From Stenotrophomonas maltophilia (GTDB lineage Bacteria; Pseudomonadota; Gammaproteobacteria; Xanthomonadales; Xanthomonadaceae): a stretch of DNA of 64,000 nucleotides. The stretch covers positions 1,248,085 to 1,312,084 of the forward strand of contig DEVL01000003.1 in NCBI GenBank assembly GCA_002363385.1, given 5' to 3'. Of this stretch, positions 7,137-15,656 are shown one piece after another (the first letter of the stretch is position 1; every line of letters begins with the position of its first letter). Made by a program: the position numbers and the translations under genes. The notes under the pieces were generated by a model. It had not been told where the DNA came from, did not search any database, and worked only from the letters and a program-made list of their open reading frames with translations.

Positions 7137-7802
7137 TCACGCAACCGGCTGCAGGAGTTGCTCACGGTTGTTGCGAGGGGTGTTCACCGCGCGGCTGACG
7201 CGGTACGCCTCCATGGCTGGCGGCTCGTTGGCCAGCAGCATCGCCATCGCATCGTCGGGCTCGGCCGCCAGCCATTCATCGGCTTGGGCTGCGGTCAGCC
7301 ACACCGGCATGCGGTCATGGATGTCGGCCGAAACGCCGCTGCTGTCGCCGGTGATCACGGTGAACGTGCCCAGGTTGCCCGGGTCGAGCAGGGGGCTGGT
7401 GTCTTCCCAGAGCCCGGCCGCCAGCAGCGGCCCGCTCGCGTGAATGGACCACGGGTCCTTCTTGCCATCCTCGGCATTGACCGACCACTCGTAGTACCCG
7501 GCCATCGGGATCAGGCAGCGTCGCTTCTTGAAGGCTGACCGGAATGCCGGCTTGGTCGCCACCGTCTCGATGCGCGCATTTATAGTCGACCCCTGCAGCT
7601 TCTTCGCTTTGGCCCAGAAGGGCAGTAGGCCCCAAGACAGCCGGGTCACGTGCAGGCCGGTGCCGCGATCGAGGATCACAGAGGCGCGCTGGGTCGGCGC
7701 GAGGTTGTAGCTCTCCGGGATCGACATCAGATCGCCGACCACCAGGGGGAAGCCCAGGGTGTCAGCGTTTCGGATTGGGGTCTGGACGAATCGGCCGCAC
7801 AT
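7137..7802 (-). CDS. SRAP-domain protein (YedK/HMCES family)
   Basis: A 221-residue protein beginning MCGRF, the family's invariant start: after Met removal Cys2 becomes the residue that cross-links to abasic sites in single-stranded DNA. Further signatures are NLAPTQ, WGLLPFW, NARIET, RRCLIPMAGYYEW and the late DIHDRMPV motif with the conserved histidine. An in-frame 5' extension to 7895 lacks this logic, so the ATG at 7802 is chosen. Members protect replication from abasic lesions and are often SOS-induced; I see no clear LexA box here. It lies inside the prophage, convergent to the AlbA_2 gene, so it may serve phage DNA replication. Confidence 0.93.
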   Translation of the reverse strand: MCGRFVQTPIRNADTLGFPLVVGDLMSIPESYNLAPTQRASVILDRGTGLHVTRLSWGLLPFWAKAKKLQGSTINARIETVATKPAFRSAFKKRRCLIPMAGYYEWSVNAEDGKKDPWSIHASGPLLAAGLWEDTSPLLDPGNLGTFTVITGDSSGVSADIHDRMPVWLTAAQADEWLAAEPDDAMAMLLANEPPAMEAYRVSRAVNTPRNNREQLLQPVA

Positions 7803-8066
7803 GGCCGAACCATACCCCCTACCGGTGGCGCAGGCCTTCGCGCGGCCTGCACTCCGACAGGCTGGGGCGGCCGATCCCCACGCCAAGCCGAGCACTCACC
7901 CTGTACTGCTGCGGGTCAGGCGCGGGCAATCTGTGTTCGCCGGATCCGGGAGCCGCAGGCAGCTCAGCCCGCATGCTGGGGCGCCTGAGCCGCGCCCCGC
8001 CGGCACCTTTGCGTCACGCTGACGCGCCGTCGCGGAATCTGAGACCCCGGCCCGTATGCTGCGCCC

Positions 8067-8369
8067 ATGCCGTTGCCTCCCGACTTCCGCTGGCAGAGAG
8101 CCGCCGCCACGGCCCACGAAAAGGACGTGATCGCGTTCGAGGGCGTGTGGGTGGTCCGGCTATATCAGGAGCACTGGGGAGGGCCGTACTTCGCCGCCTT
8201 GGATCAGCACCTGCCGCGGGACCAGCAGACCCGTCGGCCACGCAGCACCCACCGGCAGGGCAGGGCTGGGGCTGAGCTATGGATCGAGCGGCATCAAGCC
8301 CGGCTGCGCCTGGAAATCCAGCAGCAGCGGCGCCTGATCGCTGCGACGCCGGCCCCAAGGGTGCCGTGA
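8067..8369 (+). CDS. 100-residue hypothetical protein
   Basis: A basic, Arg/Gln-rich protein (start MPLPPDFRWQ). The N-terminal half has a compact WVVRLYQEHWGGPYFAALDQH segment and the C-terminal half a long charged helix (WIERHQARLRLEIQQQRRL). The family is not recognised. The ATG follows about 260 bases of non-coding DNA after the divergent SRAP gene. It is probably part of the prophage cargo, since it lies before the attachment site. Confidence 0.5.
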   Translation: MPLPPDFRWQRAAATAHEKDVIAFEGVWVVRLYQEHWGGPYFAALDQHLPRDQQTRRPRSTHRQGRAGAELWIERHQARLRLEIQQQRRLIAATPAPRVP

Positions 8370-8547
8370 GGGCTCCTGAAAACCTGCACAAGGGGCCTGC
8401 GAGGACAGTGGTTCCACGGGGCTGCATCCTGAAAACGTTGAGGGCCGCAGCCCTTGGGGCGCAAGGTCATGGAGGCGAACTTCTAATCTCTTGCCGGGCG
8501 CCACAAGAGACCGCCGTGTAGAATCCTGCCTTGGACAAGGGGGGGGC

Positions 8548-9354
8548 ATGGACAAAAAATTTGCGGCGATTGCAACAATCATTTTGGGTGCGTTGGGAGT
8601 TCTCGTCCCAGTCGGGCTATGGTTTTCCGACTTGGATAGCAGATTGATCGAGGTGAATATAATTTCAAAGGTTAACCTCGATCCGACCATTCCAAGTGGG
8701 CTGGATGGTGAGGTAGCGGTAACTCTGGATGGGCGGAATGTTGCTCGACCACATTTCGTTGTCGTTGAGGTGGTGAACGGAGGGAATCGCTCCATCTCTT
8801 CGTCGGATGTCGAAACCCCGATTACATTGAAGGTAGGGCGTGCGAGCATAGTGCGAGCACAGGTGATGAAAGCCATACCTGGTTCGCTAGATCCGCAAGT
8901 TCAGGTGGCGGATGGTGGCGTTTCAGTGAAGCCACTTTTATTGAATCCCGGCGATAGGTTCCAAGTGGGAATGCTGACAAGCGGGGAGGATCCTGTTGTG
9001 TCCGCTAACGCCAGAATTTCCGGCGTCAAAGATCTCAGGGTGGAAGACCCCCTCGACAGCCGTGAGAAGCTAAGGCGGTGGAAGCAAGTGACGCTGGCGT
9101 TCCTCATGCTGAGTGTCTACTTCACCCTGATGATGCAGGGGTTCGGGAGGTGGGTTCCGTCCCTTAGTGATTTGAGGGTTCGAAACGGCGCGATGATTCC
9201 GATGGCTCTAATTTGCGCGTTTACTTCTGCCTTTATCGGGGCTGAGATTTTTACAGAATACAAGAGTCATTGGACAGGGCTTATTGGGTTCACATTGTTT
9301 GCGTTAACTGCCTTCGGGGTCGGGGGTTTGACCCTGATGCGTCGCCGAATTTGA
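8548..9354 (+). CDS. Multi-span membrane protein, prophage cargo next to attR
   Basis: A 268-residue protein. An N-terminal hydrophobic segment (residues 7-24) is followed by an extracytoplasmic-looking beta-rich domain (about 30-170), then three hydrophobic helices near 188-205, 218-237 and 245-262. The chosen ATG has a run of G and GGGGGGC just upstream. The coding sequence is clearly more AT-rich than the flanking genes, a sign of recent arrival. Its place as the last gene before the attachment site is a classic moron position. A lysogenic-conversion or exclusion role is inference only. Confidence 0.65.
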   Translation: MDKKFAAIATIILGALGVLVPVGLWFSDLDSRLIEVNIISKVNLDPTIPSGLDGEVAVTLDGRNVARPHFVVVEVVNGGNRSISSSDVETPITLKVGRASIVRAQVMKAIPGSLDPQVQVADGGVSVKPLLLNPGDRFQVGMLTSGEDPVVSANARISGVKDLRVEDPLDSREKLRRWKQVTLAFLMLSVYFTLMMQGFGRWVPSLSDLRVRNGAMIPMALICAFTSAFIGAEIFTEYKSHWTGLIGFTLFALTAFGVGGLTLMRRRI

Positions 9355-9538
9355 GATGCAGCCAGGCGCCAAGGCAGGGGCCGGGCCAAGTGGCGGGAGA
9401 AGGGAGGGAACTGATGCGAAGCGTCACCCTATCGGCCCGTAACTCATTGATCGGTATGTACAGTGATTGCCACTTTCCGCAGGCGCATGCGCAGGCTCGA
9501 TCCCTTTCCAGTCAACGACATAGCCCGGTCTAGGGCGA

Positions 9539-9586
9539 TGCCTGGGGGGCAGAGGGTCGTCGGTTCAAATCCGGCCGTCCCGACCA
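9539..9586 (+). repeat. attR-like copy of the 3' part of tRNA-Pro(GGG)
   Basis: Forty-eight bases correspond to a proline tRNA from the 3' half of the anticodon-stem 5' strand to the terminal CCA. They include loop CTGGGGG with anticodon GGG, stem GCAGA, T-arm GTCGG-TTCAAAT-CCGGC, acceptor strand CGTCCCG, A and CCA. The 5' half (acceptor CGGGACG, D-arm) is absent: the bases upstream do not pair with the acceptor strand. This is what integration into the 3' end of a tRNA gene leaves at the far end of an element. Confidence 0.85.
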
Positions 9587-9605
9587 ATGTTGGTGATTCG
9601 AATAA

Positions 9606-9637
9606 AGGCTTGTGCAGCGATGCGCAGGCCTTTTTTC
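9606..9637 (+). terminator. Rho-independent terminator behind the tRNA-Pro fragment
   Basis: A 10-bp stem (AGGCTTGTGC with GCGCAGGCCT, including G-T pairs), a 6-base loop and a run of T. It starts 20 bases after the CCA and is most simply the original terminator of the tRNA-Pro gene, now separated from its promoter by the prophage. Confidence 0.85.
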
Positions 9638-9828
9638 TTTTGGGCTGCTGTAGGTTGCCCGTCATACCGCAGCTCTATCAACGTGGCGATCGCTTTGGCT
9701 TTGTCGTGTTGTGCGGATGCCGCCGGTGCGTAGTACGCCGGTCGCACATCTCTTCCGAATCACTTTCTTGTAGCGGCGCGGAGCCGGCACACTCTGATCC
9801 CACGTTGTTCTCCACCAGGATGCCTCGC

Positions 9829-10674
9829 ATGACCGAACAGCTCCATCCCTACGCGTCCCCGGGCAGCGCCCCGGTCCCGGCACCGCGCGTGCGCATCCCG
9901 CATCTGCAGCAGATGAAAGAGCGCGGCGAGAAGTGGGCCATGCTCACCGCCTACGACATGTACACCGCGGCGATCTTCGAAGATGCTGGCATTCCGGTGC
10001 TGCTGATCGGCGATTCGGCGTCCAACAACGTGTTCGGCAACGACTCGCTGCTGCCCGTCACGGTTGATGAGCTGATGCCGCTGGTGCGCGCGGTGAGCCG
10101 CTGTACGCGGCGGCCGCTGGTGATCGCCGATCTGCCGTTCGGTTCCTACCAGGCCTCGCCGGAGCAGTGCTTCCATACCGCCGTGCGTTTCATGAAGGAA
10201 GGCGGCGCCCACGCGGTCAAGCTGGAAGGCGGCATCGAGATGGTGCCGCAGGTGCGCAAGCTGGTCAGCTGCGGCATTCCGGTGATGGCGCATATCGGCT
10301 TCACGCCGCAATCGGAGCACCAGCTCGGTGGCTTCCGCGTGCAGGGGCGGCGCGAGGATGGCGCACGGCTGATCGAGGAAGCGCGCGCGCTGGAGGCCGC
10401 TGGTGCCTTCGCGGTGCTGATGGAGATGGTGCCGGGCGCGGTTGCCGCACAGATCACCGCCGCGTTGAAGATTCCGACGGTGGGCATCGGGGCCGGCAGC
10501 GACTGCGATGCACAGGTGCTGGTCTGGCAGGACATGGCGGGGCTGCGCACCGGCAAGCTGCCGCGCTTCGTGAAGCAGTACGCGGACATGCACGGCTTGC
10601 TGCAGAAGGCCGCGCGTGAGTTCGCGGAAGAGGTGGGGGCAGGCACGTTCCCCGGCTCGGAACACACGTTCTGA
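9829..10674 (+). CDS. panB: 3-methyl-2-oxobutanoate hydroxymethyltransferase, actinobacterial-like
   Basis: PanB adds a hydroxymethyl group from methylene-tetrahydrofolate to alpha-ketoisovalerate, the first step to pantothenate and CoA. The barrel motifs are present: MLTAYDMYTA, GDSASN (metal-binding Asp), IADLPFGSY (second Asp), GGAHAVKLEGG, GIPVMAHIGFTPQ and MEMVPG (catalytic Glu region). The start at 9829 has AGGA upstream; ATG at 9820 is an alternative. The wording of these motifs and the C-terminal FPGSEHTF match my memory of mycobacterial PanB better than xanthomonad PanB, and no panC or panD is adjacent. It may be a second, transferred copy. Confidence 0.92.
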   Translation: MTEQLHPYASPGSAPVPAPRVRIPHLQQMKERGEKWAMLTAYDMYTAAIFEDAGIPVLLIGDSASNNVFGNDSLLPVTVDELMPLVRAVSRCTRRPLVIADLPFGSYQASPEQCFHTAVRFMKEGGAHAVKLEGGIEMVPQVRKLVSCGIPVMAHIGFTPQSEHQLGGFRVQGRREDGARLIEEARALEAAGAFAVLMEMVPGAVAAQITAALKIPTVGIGAGSDCDAQVLVWQDMAGLRTGKLPRFVKQYADMHGLLQKAAREFAEEVGAGTFPGSEHTF

Positions 10675-10799
10675 TCGACGCACGCACCGTCTGAGACGCG
10701 TGTCCACGGTATCGCCGCGCGGCGGTGCCGTGTCGCCTGCGTCATCGAATCGTCATGCGGGCCACGTACCTTCGCCGCACCTGGGGGTGAGGTGGGATC

Positions 10800-11324
10800 G
10801 TGGCCGAGCACGCAAAACGGCGTTTGGCGCGCATGTTTCAGGAACAGGGGCCGGTGTTGAGGGGATTCTTCACCCGCCGCGGTGCGCGTCAGGATGCCGA
10901 AGACATGGTGCAGGAAACCTATCTGCGCCTGCTGCGCGCACATGAGGATCAAGGAGAGGCGATCGCCAATCCGGAGGCGTACCTGTTCACCGTCGCACAG
11001 AACCTTGCACGCGAACAGGCCGCGCGTCGGCGCTGGTCGATGCTGCCCATCGATGATCTTGAGAACCTCACCACGCTGTTGGCCGGCGGGGAAACCGTGG
11101 AGGACGCCGCCGCGCGTGAGCAGCGCCGCACGCACCTGCAGACGCTGCTGGGCACCTTGCCCGAGCACACCCGCGCTGTGCTGGTGATGCAGTATCGCGA
11201 CGGGCTCAGCTACAGGGAGATCGCCGAGCGGCTGGGCGTGTCCTCGCACATGGTCAAAAAGCATGTCGTGCGCGGGCTCTCCGTGTGTCGCCGTGCGTTG
11301 GCCGCGCATGCGGAGGCGTGGTGA
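10800..11324 (+). CDS. ECF RNA polymerase sigma factor, FecI type
   Basis: A 174-residue protein with a GTG start preceded by GAGGTGGG. Region 2 (DAEDMVQETYLRLL, near 33-46) and region 4 (SYREIAERLGVSSHMVKKHVVRGL, near 135-158) are clear. FecI-type factors direct polymerase to promoters of TonB-receptor genes when released or activated by the partner FecR. The next gene overlaps by 4 bp and is that partner, and a receptor with an STN signalling domain follows. Confidence 0.92.
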   Translation: MAEHAKRRLARMFQEQGPVLRGFFTRRGARQDAEDMVQETYLRLLRAHEDQGEAIANPEAYLFTVAQNLAREQAARRRWSMLPIDDLENLTTLLAGGETVEDAAAREQRRTHLQTLLGTLPEHTRAVLVMQYRDGLSYREIAERLGVSSHMVKKHVVRGLSVCRRALAAHAEAW

Positions 11325-12376
11325 GCGAGATGCCTTCCCCACGCCCGTCCCTCGCCAACGAGGCCGCACACTGGCATGCGCTGCAGCGCCAGGGCGGGGT
11401 GACCCCCGAGCAGCAACGCCAGTTCATGAAGTGGCTGGTGACCTCACCGGCGCATCTGCGCGAGTACATCACGGTCAGCCGGGTGGCCAGCGAGCTCAGC
11501 GATGCGCTGCGCGGCATGGCGGTGGACCTGGATGCGCTGATCGCTGCAGGGCCACCGGCAGCCGACGACAACGTGGTGGCGCTGCCGGTGCGGCGGCGAC
11601 CTCCGCCGCCCGTGGCATCGCGCGCATCACGCCGCCACCTGCCGGGTATCGCCGCCGCGGCCGCGTTGCTGCTGGGGGTGGGGGTTGTCGGCCACATGGC
11701 CTGGCCACAGACACGGCACTACGTGGCGGCGCACGGTGCGCCGCGCAGCTTCGCGCTGCCCGATCACACCGTGGTGCATCTGAACGCAGAGAGCGAGCTG
11801 TCGATCCACTTCACCCTGTTGAGCCGACGTGTGGAGCTGTCGCGCGGGCAGGCCAGCTTTGTGGTGGCCGAGGAACGCCGTCCCTTTGCCGTGCATGCGG
11901 CAGGGCTGGAGGTACGCGACATCGGCACGACCTTCGACGTGTCGCTGCGGCGCGAGCAAGCGCGGATCGAGGTGGCCGAGGGCAGCGTGCAGATCCGCGG
12001 CGACTCGGGCCAGGGCCGGCTGCTCGCCGATCTCCGCGCAGGCCAGAGTGCGCACATCGACTACCGCGATCAGACCGTCAGCCTCCGCCAGCAGCACACC
12101 GACACGATGACCGCGTGGTGGCGACGACGCGTGGTGTTCCAGGACGAACCGCTGCGCGAGGTGGCCGAGCAGTTCAACCGGCTCAACCGTGTGCGCCTCA
12201 AGGTGGACGACGATGTCGCCGCGGCACTGCGACTGACCGGCAACCTGCGTGGCGATGATCTTGCATCGCTTCGCACCTTCCTCGATCAGCAGCCATCGCT
12301 GCGAACGCGCATGGTCGACCAGCAGATCCACGTGAGCAGCCGATCGGTGGCGGAAACCAGCGCGAAACAACGGTAA
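11321..12376 (+). CDS. FecR-family anti-sigma / sigma regulator
   Basis: About 351 residues from a GTG overlapping the sigma stop (GTGA); an in-frame ATG at 11330 is an alternative start. The N-terminal cytoplasmic domain (EAAHWHALQRQGG, DUF4880-like) binds the sigma factor. One transmembrane helix lies near residues 105-125, followed by the periplasmic FecR domain (RSFALPDHTVVHLNAESEL) and a C-terminal STN-like part. It relays receptor occupancy to the sigma factor. Coupling by overlap fits fixed stoichiometry. Confidence 0.9.
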   Translation: MSEMPSPRPSLANEAAHWHALQRQGGVTPEQQRQFMKWLVTSPAHLREYITVSRVASELSDALRGMAVDLDALIAAGPPAADDNVVALPVRRRPPPPVASRASRRHLPGIAAAAALLLGVGVVGHMAWPQTRHYVAAHGAPRSFALPDHTVVHLNAESELSIHFTLLSRRVELSRGQASFVVAEERRPFAVHAAGLEVRDIGTTFDVSLRREQARIEVAEGSVQIRGDSGQGRLLADLRAGQSAHIDYRDQTVSLRQQHTDTMTAWWRRRVVFQDEPLREVAEQFNRLNRVRLKVDDDVAAALRLTGNLRGDDLASLRTFLDQQPSLRTRMVDQQIHVSSRSVAETSAKQR

Positions 12377-12421
12377 CTGCGCTATCCGCGCGTCATCGCG
12401 CAGTGCACGCCGAGCGGCTGT

Positions 12422-12453
12422 CAAAAAAAATTCATCGAAATACCGGTGCCCGA
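12422..12453 (+). promoter_or_regulatory. Candidate ECF-dependent promoter upstream of the TonB receptor
   Basis: A run of eight A followed by TTCATCGAAATACC lies about 100 bases before the receptor start. A-rich stretches with a GAAAT-like -35 are seen before FecI-controlled receptor genes. I cannot fix a -10 with confidence; the call rests mainly on position within the sigma/anti-sigma locus. Confidence 0.3.
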
Positions 12454-12536
12454 TCTTCGCCTTACGACCTCGTAGTCCAGGCAAGCGCGAACGATTCCGT
12501 CTCGCGACGCTCATACCACCCCACTGGACTTCTACG

Positions 12537-15500
12537 ATGCGCCGCATTCTTTTCCTTTCGATCGCTCTTGCCCTGCAGAGCGCCGCCGTCACCGCTACCG
12601 CGCAGGAGACGCGCGTGGCCAGCGAGGCGATTCCCGCCCAGCCGCTCGACCGTGCACTCAACGATCTGTCGCGCCAGACCGGCCTGCAGTTCGTCTACAA
12701 CGCGCAGCAGGCCGGCAACCCGCGCACCCGCGCGATGCCGGCGGGGCTTGCCCCGCAGCAGGCACTGGAGCAGCTGCTGGACGGCACCGGCCTGCGCTAT
12801 CGCTATCTCAACGACACCACGGTGACCATCGAGGCGCGCAGTGATACCGCACCGTCGGGCACATCCGCCGTGCCCGTCGCCACATCGGCCGTGGCATTTA
12901 AAGCGGCCCCGGCAGCGGAAGGCGCCGGCCTGCAGCAGCTGGAACGCATCGACGTGGTGGGCAGCTACAGCCGCAGCCTGGAGCAGGCCGTGGACATCAA
13001 GCGCGCCACCATCGGTTTCTCCGACTCGATCGTGGCCACCGACGTGGCCGATTTTCCCGAGCAGAACCTTGCCGAAGCCCTGCAGCGCATGCCAGGCGTG
13101 ACCATCGAACGTGACAAGGGTCTGGGCAGCCGCGTCAACGTGCGTGGCCTGCCGTCGGAGTACACGCATGTCTCGATCAACAACCTGGCCACGGCATCGG
13201 GCAGCGGCGGTCGTGACATCGAATTCGACATCTTCGCTTCGGAGATCATCCAGCAGGTGACGGTGCTGAAGTCGCCGACGGCGGCGGATGAGGAGGGCGG
13301 CATCGCCGGCTCGGTGCAGATTTCCACCGCGCGCCCGTTCGATTACACCGGCCGTAAGCTGGTGGCGTCGGTGGAAGGGGCGCACAACTCGATCTCCGAA
13401 GAGGTGGACCCGAAGTTCTCCTTCCTGGCCAGTGATACCTGGGGCGACTGGGGCGGCCTGGTGTCCTTTGCCACCGCCAAGCGCAGCAACCGCACGGACG
13501 CGACCTCGGGCATCAACTTCCGCCCGATGTCGCGCTTCCTCGGTGCCTCGGGCACGCGCGGCACGCAGGCTGCGGCCGTGCTGGCACGCGATGCCGGCGT
13601 TGTGGTCAAGAACCGCAACAACACCGATGAAAGCAACCTGATCGTGTTCCAGGACAAGGTGGGCGACCGCGTGTTCGTCAACGACCAGGACAAGTGGGGT
13701 GCTACCGCCTCGCTGCAGTACAAGCCGAGCAGCCGCTTCAGCCTGACCTTCGATGCGATGCGCGGCGGCTACGACACCACCGAAGACGAGTACGACGCGG
13801 CGGCATATTCGGCGTCCAGCCGCAGCACGCTGGAGACCATCCACGATTACGACGCCAGCACGCTGTCGGAGTACGGGATCGTGGTGCTGCGCGATGTGTC
13901 CTACACCGCCACCCAGCACGAAATGCTGAGCAAGGAGCGGATCAACAAGACCGACTTCAGCCAGTACAGCGTGGCGATGGATTGGCAGGGCGACACCTGG
14001 GGCGTGGATGCGATGGTCGGTTACTCCGGCGCCGACAAGACCCTGGACGCCAGCAACCTCAAGCATGTGGCCTACGCGCCCTCGCGGACCCGCTGGACCG
14101 GCAAGAGCGGCGAGACGATTCCCAGCGCCAACCCGGCCAGCATCGACATGTACAACGCCTCGGACAAGTACCTGTTCGAAGCCTATGAGACGACGCTGGA
14201 GAAGGTCAGCGATGACAAGTACGCCGCGCAGGTCGATGTCACCAAAGCGCTGGATCTGGCCTTCCTGCCGGCGCTGCGCAGCATGCAGTTTGGCGCGCGC
14301 TACACCGACAAGTCCAAGCAGCGCGAGTACGGCGAGGCCAAGATCTACGGGCCGGGCGCGGGCAACAACAGCTGGGTGAACAAGCGCACCCTGGCCGACA
14401 GCCCGCTGCAGTCGATCGGCGATATCGTGCCGGGCGGTGGTTACTCGGTGAAGGACCTGGACTGGAAGATGGTCTCCAATGACTACGCACGCAGCGCCTT
14501 CCGCTATCCCGGCTTTGCGACGCCGTTCGATCCGGGCCAGTACTACCGGGTCGATGAGAACGTGACCAGCCTGTACGCCATGAGCGACATCGGCTTCGAT
14601 GTGGGCCGCGTGCCGGTCTCGATCAACGCCGGCGTCCGCTATGTGGACACCTCGGTGCAGTCCTCCGGCTTCCACCCGATCCAGCGGGCAGACGGCACCA
14701 CCGGGTATACCGACACGCCCGTGTCGCGCAAAGGCAGCTACAACGATCTGCTCCCGAGCCTGAATACCACTGCCGAACTGGCCGAGGGCCTGCTGTTGCG
14801 AGGTGCCGCCTCCAAGACCTTCATCCGCCCGGCGTTGACCGATATCGCCTACAAGCGCACCGCCAGCTGGAGCTCCTTCCGCTTCACCGATGGCAACCCG
14901 GACCTGCAGCCCACCTATGCCAAACAGTGGGAGCTGGGGCTGGAGAAGTACCTGGACAATGGCGGGCTGCTGGCGGCCTCGTACTTCCACAAGAAGATCG
15001 ACGGCGTGGTGATCAATGCGCTGACCGGCGTGGTACCGGATGTGGCGGTCTACAACGCCAACGGCTCGCTCAACGGTACCTATGATTTCGACGTGTACCA
15101 GCCGATCAATGCCGATGGCACCTATGTGGTGAAGGGTGTGGAGCTGATCGCGCAGCTGCCGCTGAGCATGCTGCACCGTTCGCTGGAAGGCTTTGGCATC
15201 AACGCCAACTACACGATGCTGGACAGCTCGCTGGCCGGCGAATCCGATCTGGGCGTGAGCACGCCGATGCCGGGGCTCTCCGAGAAGTCCTACAACATGA
15301 CCGTCTACTATGAGAACGACCGCTTCGACGCACGCGTGTCGTACAACCACAAGGGTGAGTACGTCGAATCGATCGGCTACAACATGTACCCGATCTGGCG
15401 CGATGACTACGGCCAGGTGGATGTGTCGATCGGCTACCGCGTCACCGACAACATCAAGCTGAGCCTGAAGGGCATCAACCTGACCAACCAGGCGACCACC

Positions 15501-15584
15501 GGGTACACGATGAATCCCGCGTTCCCGACGATGTACGAGCGCTCCGGACGCCGGATCAGCCTCGGCCTGCGCGCGGACTTCTGA
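12537..15584 (+). CDS. TonB-dependent receptor with N-terminal STN signalling domain
   Basis: A 1015-residue outer-membrane receptor. A signal peptide of about 22 residues ends TATAQ. The STN domain spans about 25-105 (IPAQPLDRALNDLSRQTGLQFVYN). The plug is near 145-270 (LAEALQRMPGVTIERDKGLGSRVNVRGLP) and a 22-strand barrel runs to the terminal aromatic-rich strand ending RADF. The wording is typical of the Xanthomonas/Caulobacter receptor group, many of which take up carbohydrates or other organic ligands rather than siderophores. With the sigma/FecR pair directly upstream it should sense its ligand and induce itself. The substrate is unknown; the PHP phosphoesterase downstream hints at a phosphorylated one. 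Confidence 0.92.
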   Translation: MRRILFLSIALALQSAAVTATAQETRVASEAIPAQPLDRALNDLSRQTGLQFVYNAQQAGNPRTRAMPAGLAPQQALEQLLDGTGLRYRYLNDTTVTIEARSDTAPSGTSAVPVATSAVAFKAAPAAEGAGLQQLERIDVVGSYSRSLEQAVDIKRATIGFSDSIVATDVADFPEQNLAEALQRMPGVTIERDKGLGSRVNVRGLPSEYTHVSINNLATASGSGGRDIEFDIFASEIIQQVTVLKSPTAADEEGGIAGSVQISTARPFDYTGRKLVASVEGAHNSISEEVDPKFSFLASDTWGDWGGLVSFATAKRSNRTDATSGINFRPMSRFLGASGTRGTQAAAVLARDAGVVVKNRNNTDESNLIVFQDKVGDRVFVNDQDKWGATASLQYKPSSRFSLTFDAMRGGYDTTEDEYDAAAYSASSRSTLETIHDYDASTLSEYGIVVLRDVSYTATQHEMLSKERINKTDFSQYSVAMDWQGDTWGVDAMVGYSGADKTLDASNLKHVAYAPSRTRWTGKSGETIPSANPASIDMYNASDKYLFEAYETTLEKVSDDKYAAQVDVTKALDLAFLPALRSMQFGARYTDKSKQREYGEAKIYGPGAGNNSWVNKRTLADSPLQSIGDIVPGGGYSVKDLDWKMVSNDYARSAFRYPGFATPFDPGQYYRVDENVTSLYAMSDIGFDVGRVPVSINAGVRYVDTSVQSSGFHPIQRADGTTGYTDTPVSRKGSYNDLLPSLNTTAELAEGLLLRGAASKTFIRPALTDIAYKRTASWSSFRFTDGNPDLQPTYAKQWELGLEKYLDNGGLLAASYFHKKIDGVVINALTGVVPDVAVYNANGSLNGTYDFDVYQPINADGTYVVKGVELIAQLPLSMLHRSLEGFGINANYTMLDSSLAGESDLGVSTPMPGLSEKSYNMTVYYENDRFDARVSYNHKGEYVESIGYNMYPIWRDDYGQVDVSIGYRVTDNIKLSLKGINLTNQATTGYTMNPAFPTMYERSGRRISLGLRADF

Positions 15585-15598
15585 GCCCCCTCCGCGGT

Positions 15599-15631
15599 GC
15601 ATCCGGGAGCGCGTGCGCGCGCCCCGGATGC
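15599..15631. terminator. Strong stem-loop between receptor and phosphoesterase genes
   Basis: Arms GCATCCGGG and CCCGGATGC enclose a further GCGCG/CGCGC stem. There is no T run, so it may be an mRNA-stabilising or attenuating hairpin rather than a full terminator. It would set the phosphoesterase below the receptor in expression. Confidence 0.55.
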
Positions 15632-15656
15632 TGCCGCCCGCTTGTGAGAAACCCCG

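Larger units (their letters stand above)
1..9586. mobile_element. Prophage remnant (left end outside the window)
   Basis: The segment starts in a tyrosine integrase and ends at a duplicated 3' part of tRNA-Pro at 9539-9586. Between them lie an excisionase-like gene, tiny overlapping phage-type genes on the minus strand, two tail-type genes on the plus strand and accessory genes of lower GC. Repressor, replication, terminase, head and lysis genes are absent, so the element is probably defective. The integrase points left, towards where the intact tRNA gene should lie. The left attachment site is not visible and should sit within a few hundred bases beyond base 1, because only the integrase C-terminus is missing. 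Confidence 0.85.

Noticed and set aside
8420..8545. tRNA-like look (CTTCTAATC loop and AATCCTGCC) upstream of the 8548 gene
   Set aside because: No acceptor stem pairs and no proper T-arm; not a cloverleaf.
9565..9747. 60-residue minus-strand frame with protein-like sequence across attR
   Set aside because: It runs through the tRNA fragment and its terminator, has no ribosome site, and its coding look is explained by those RNAs.
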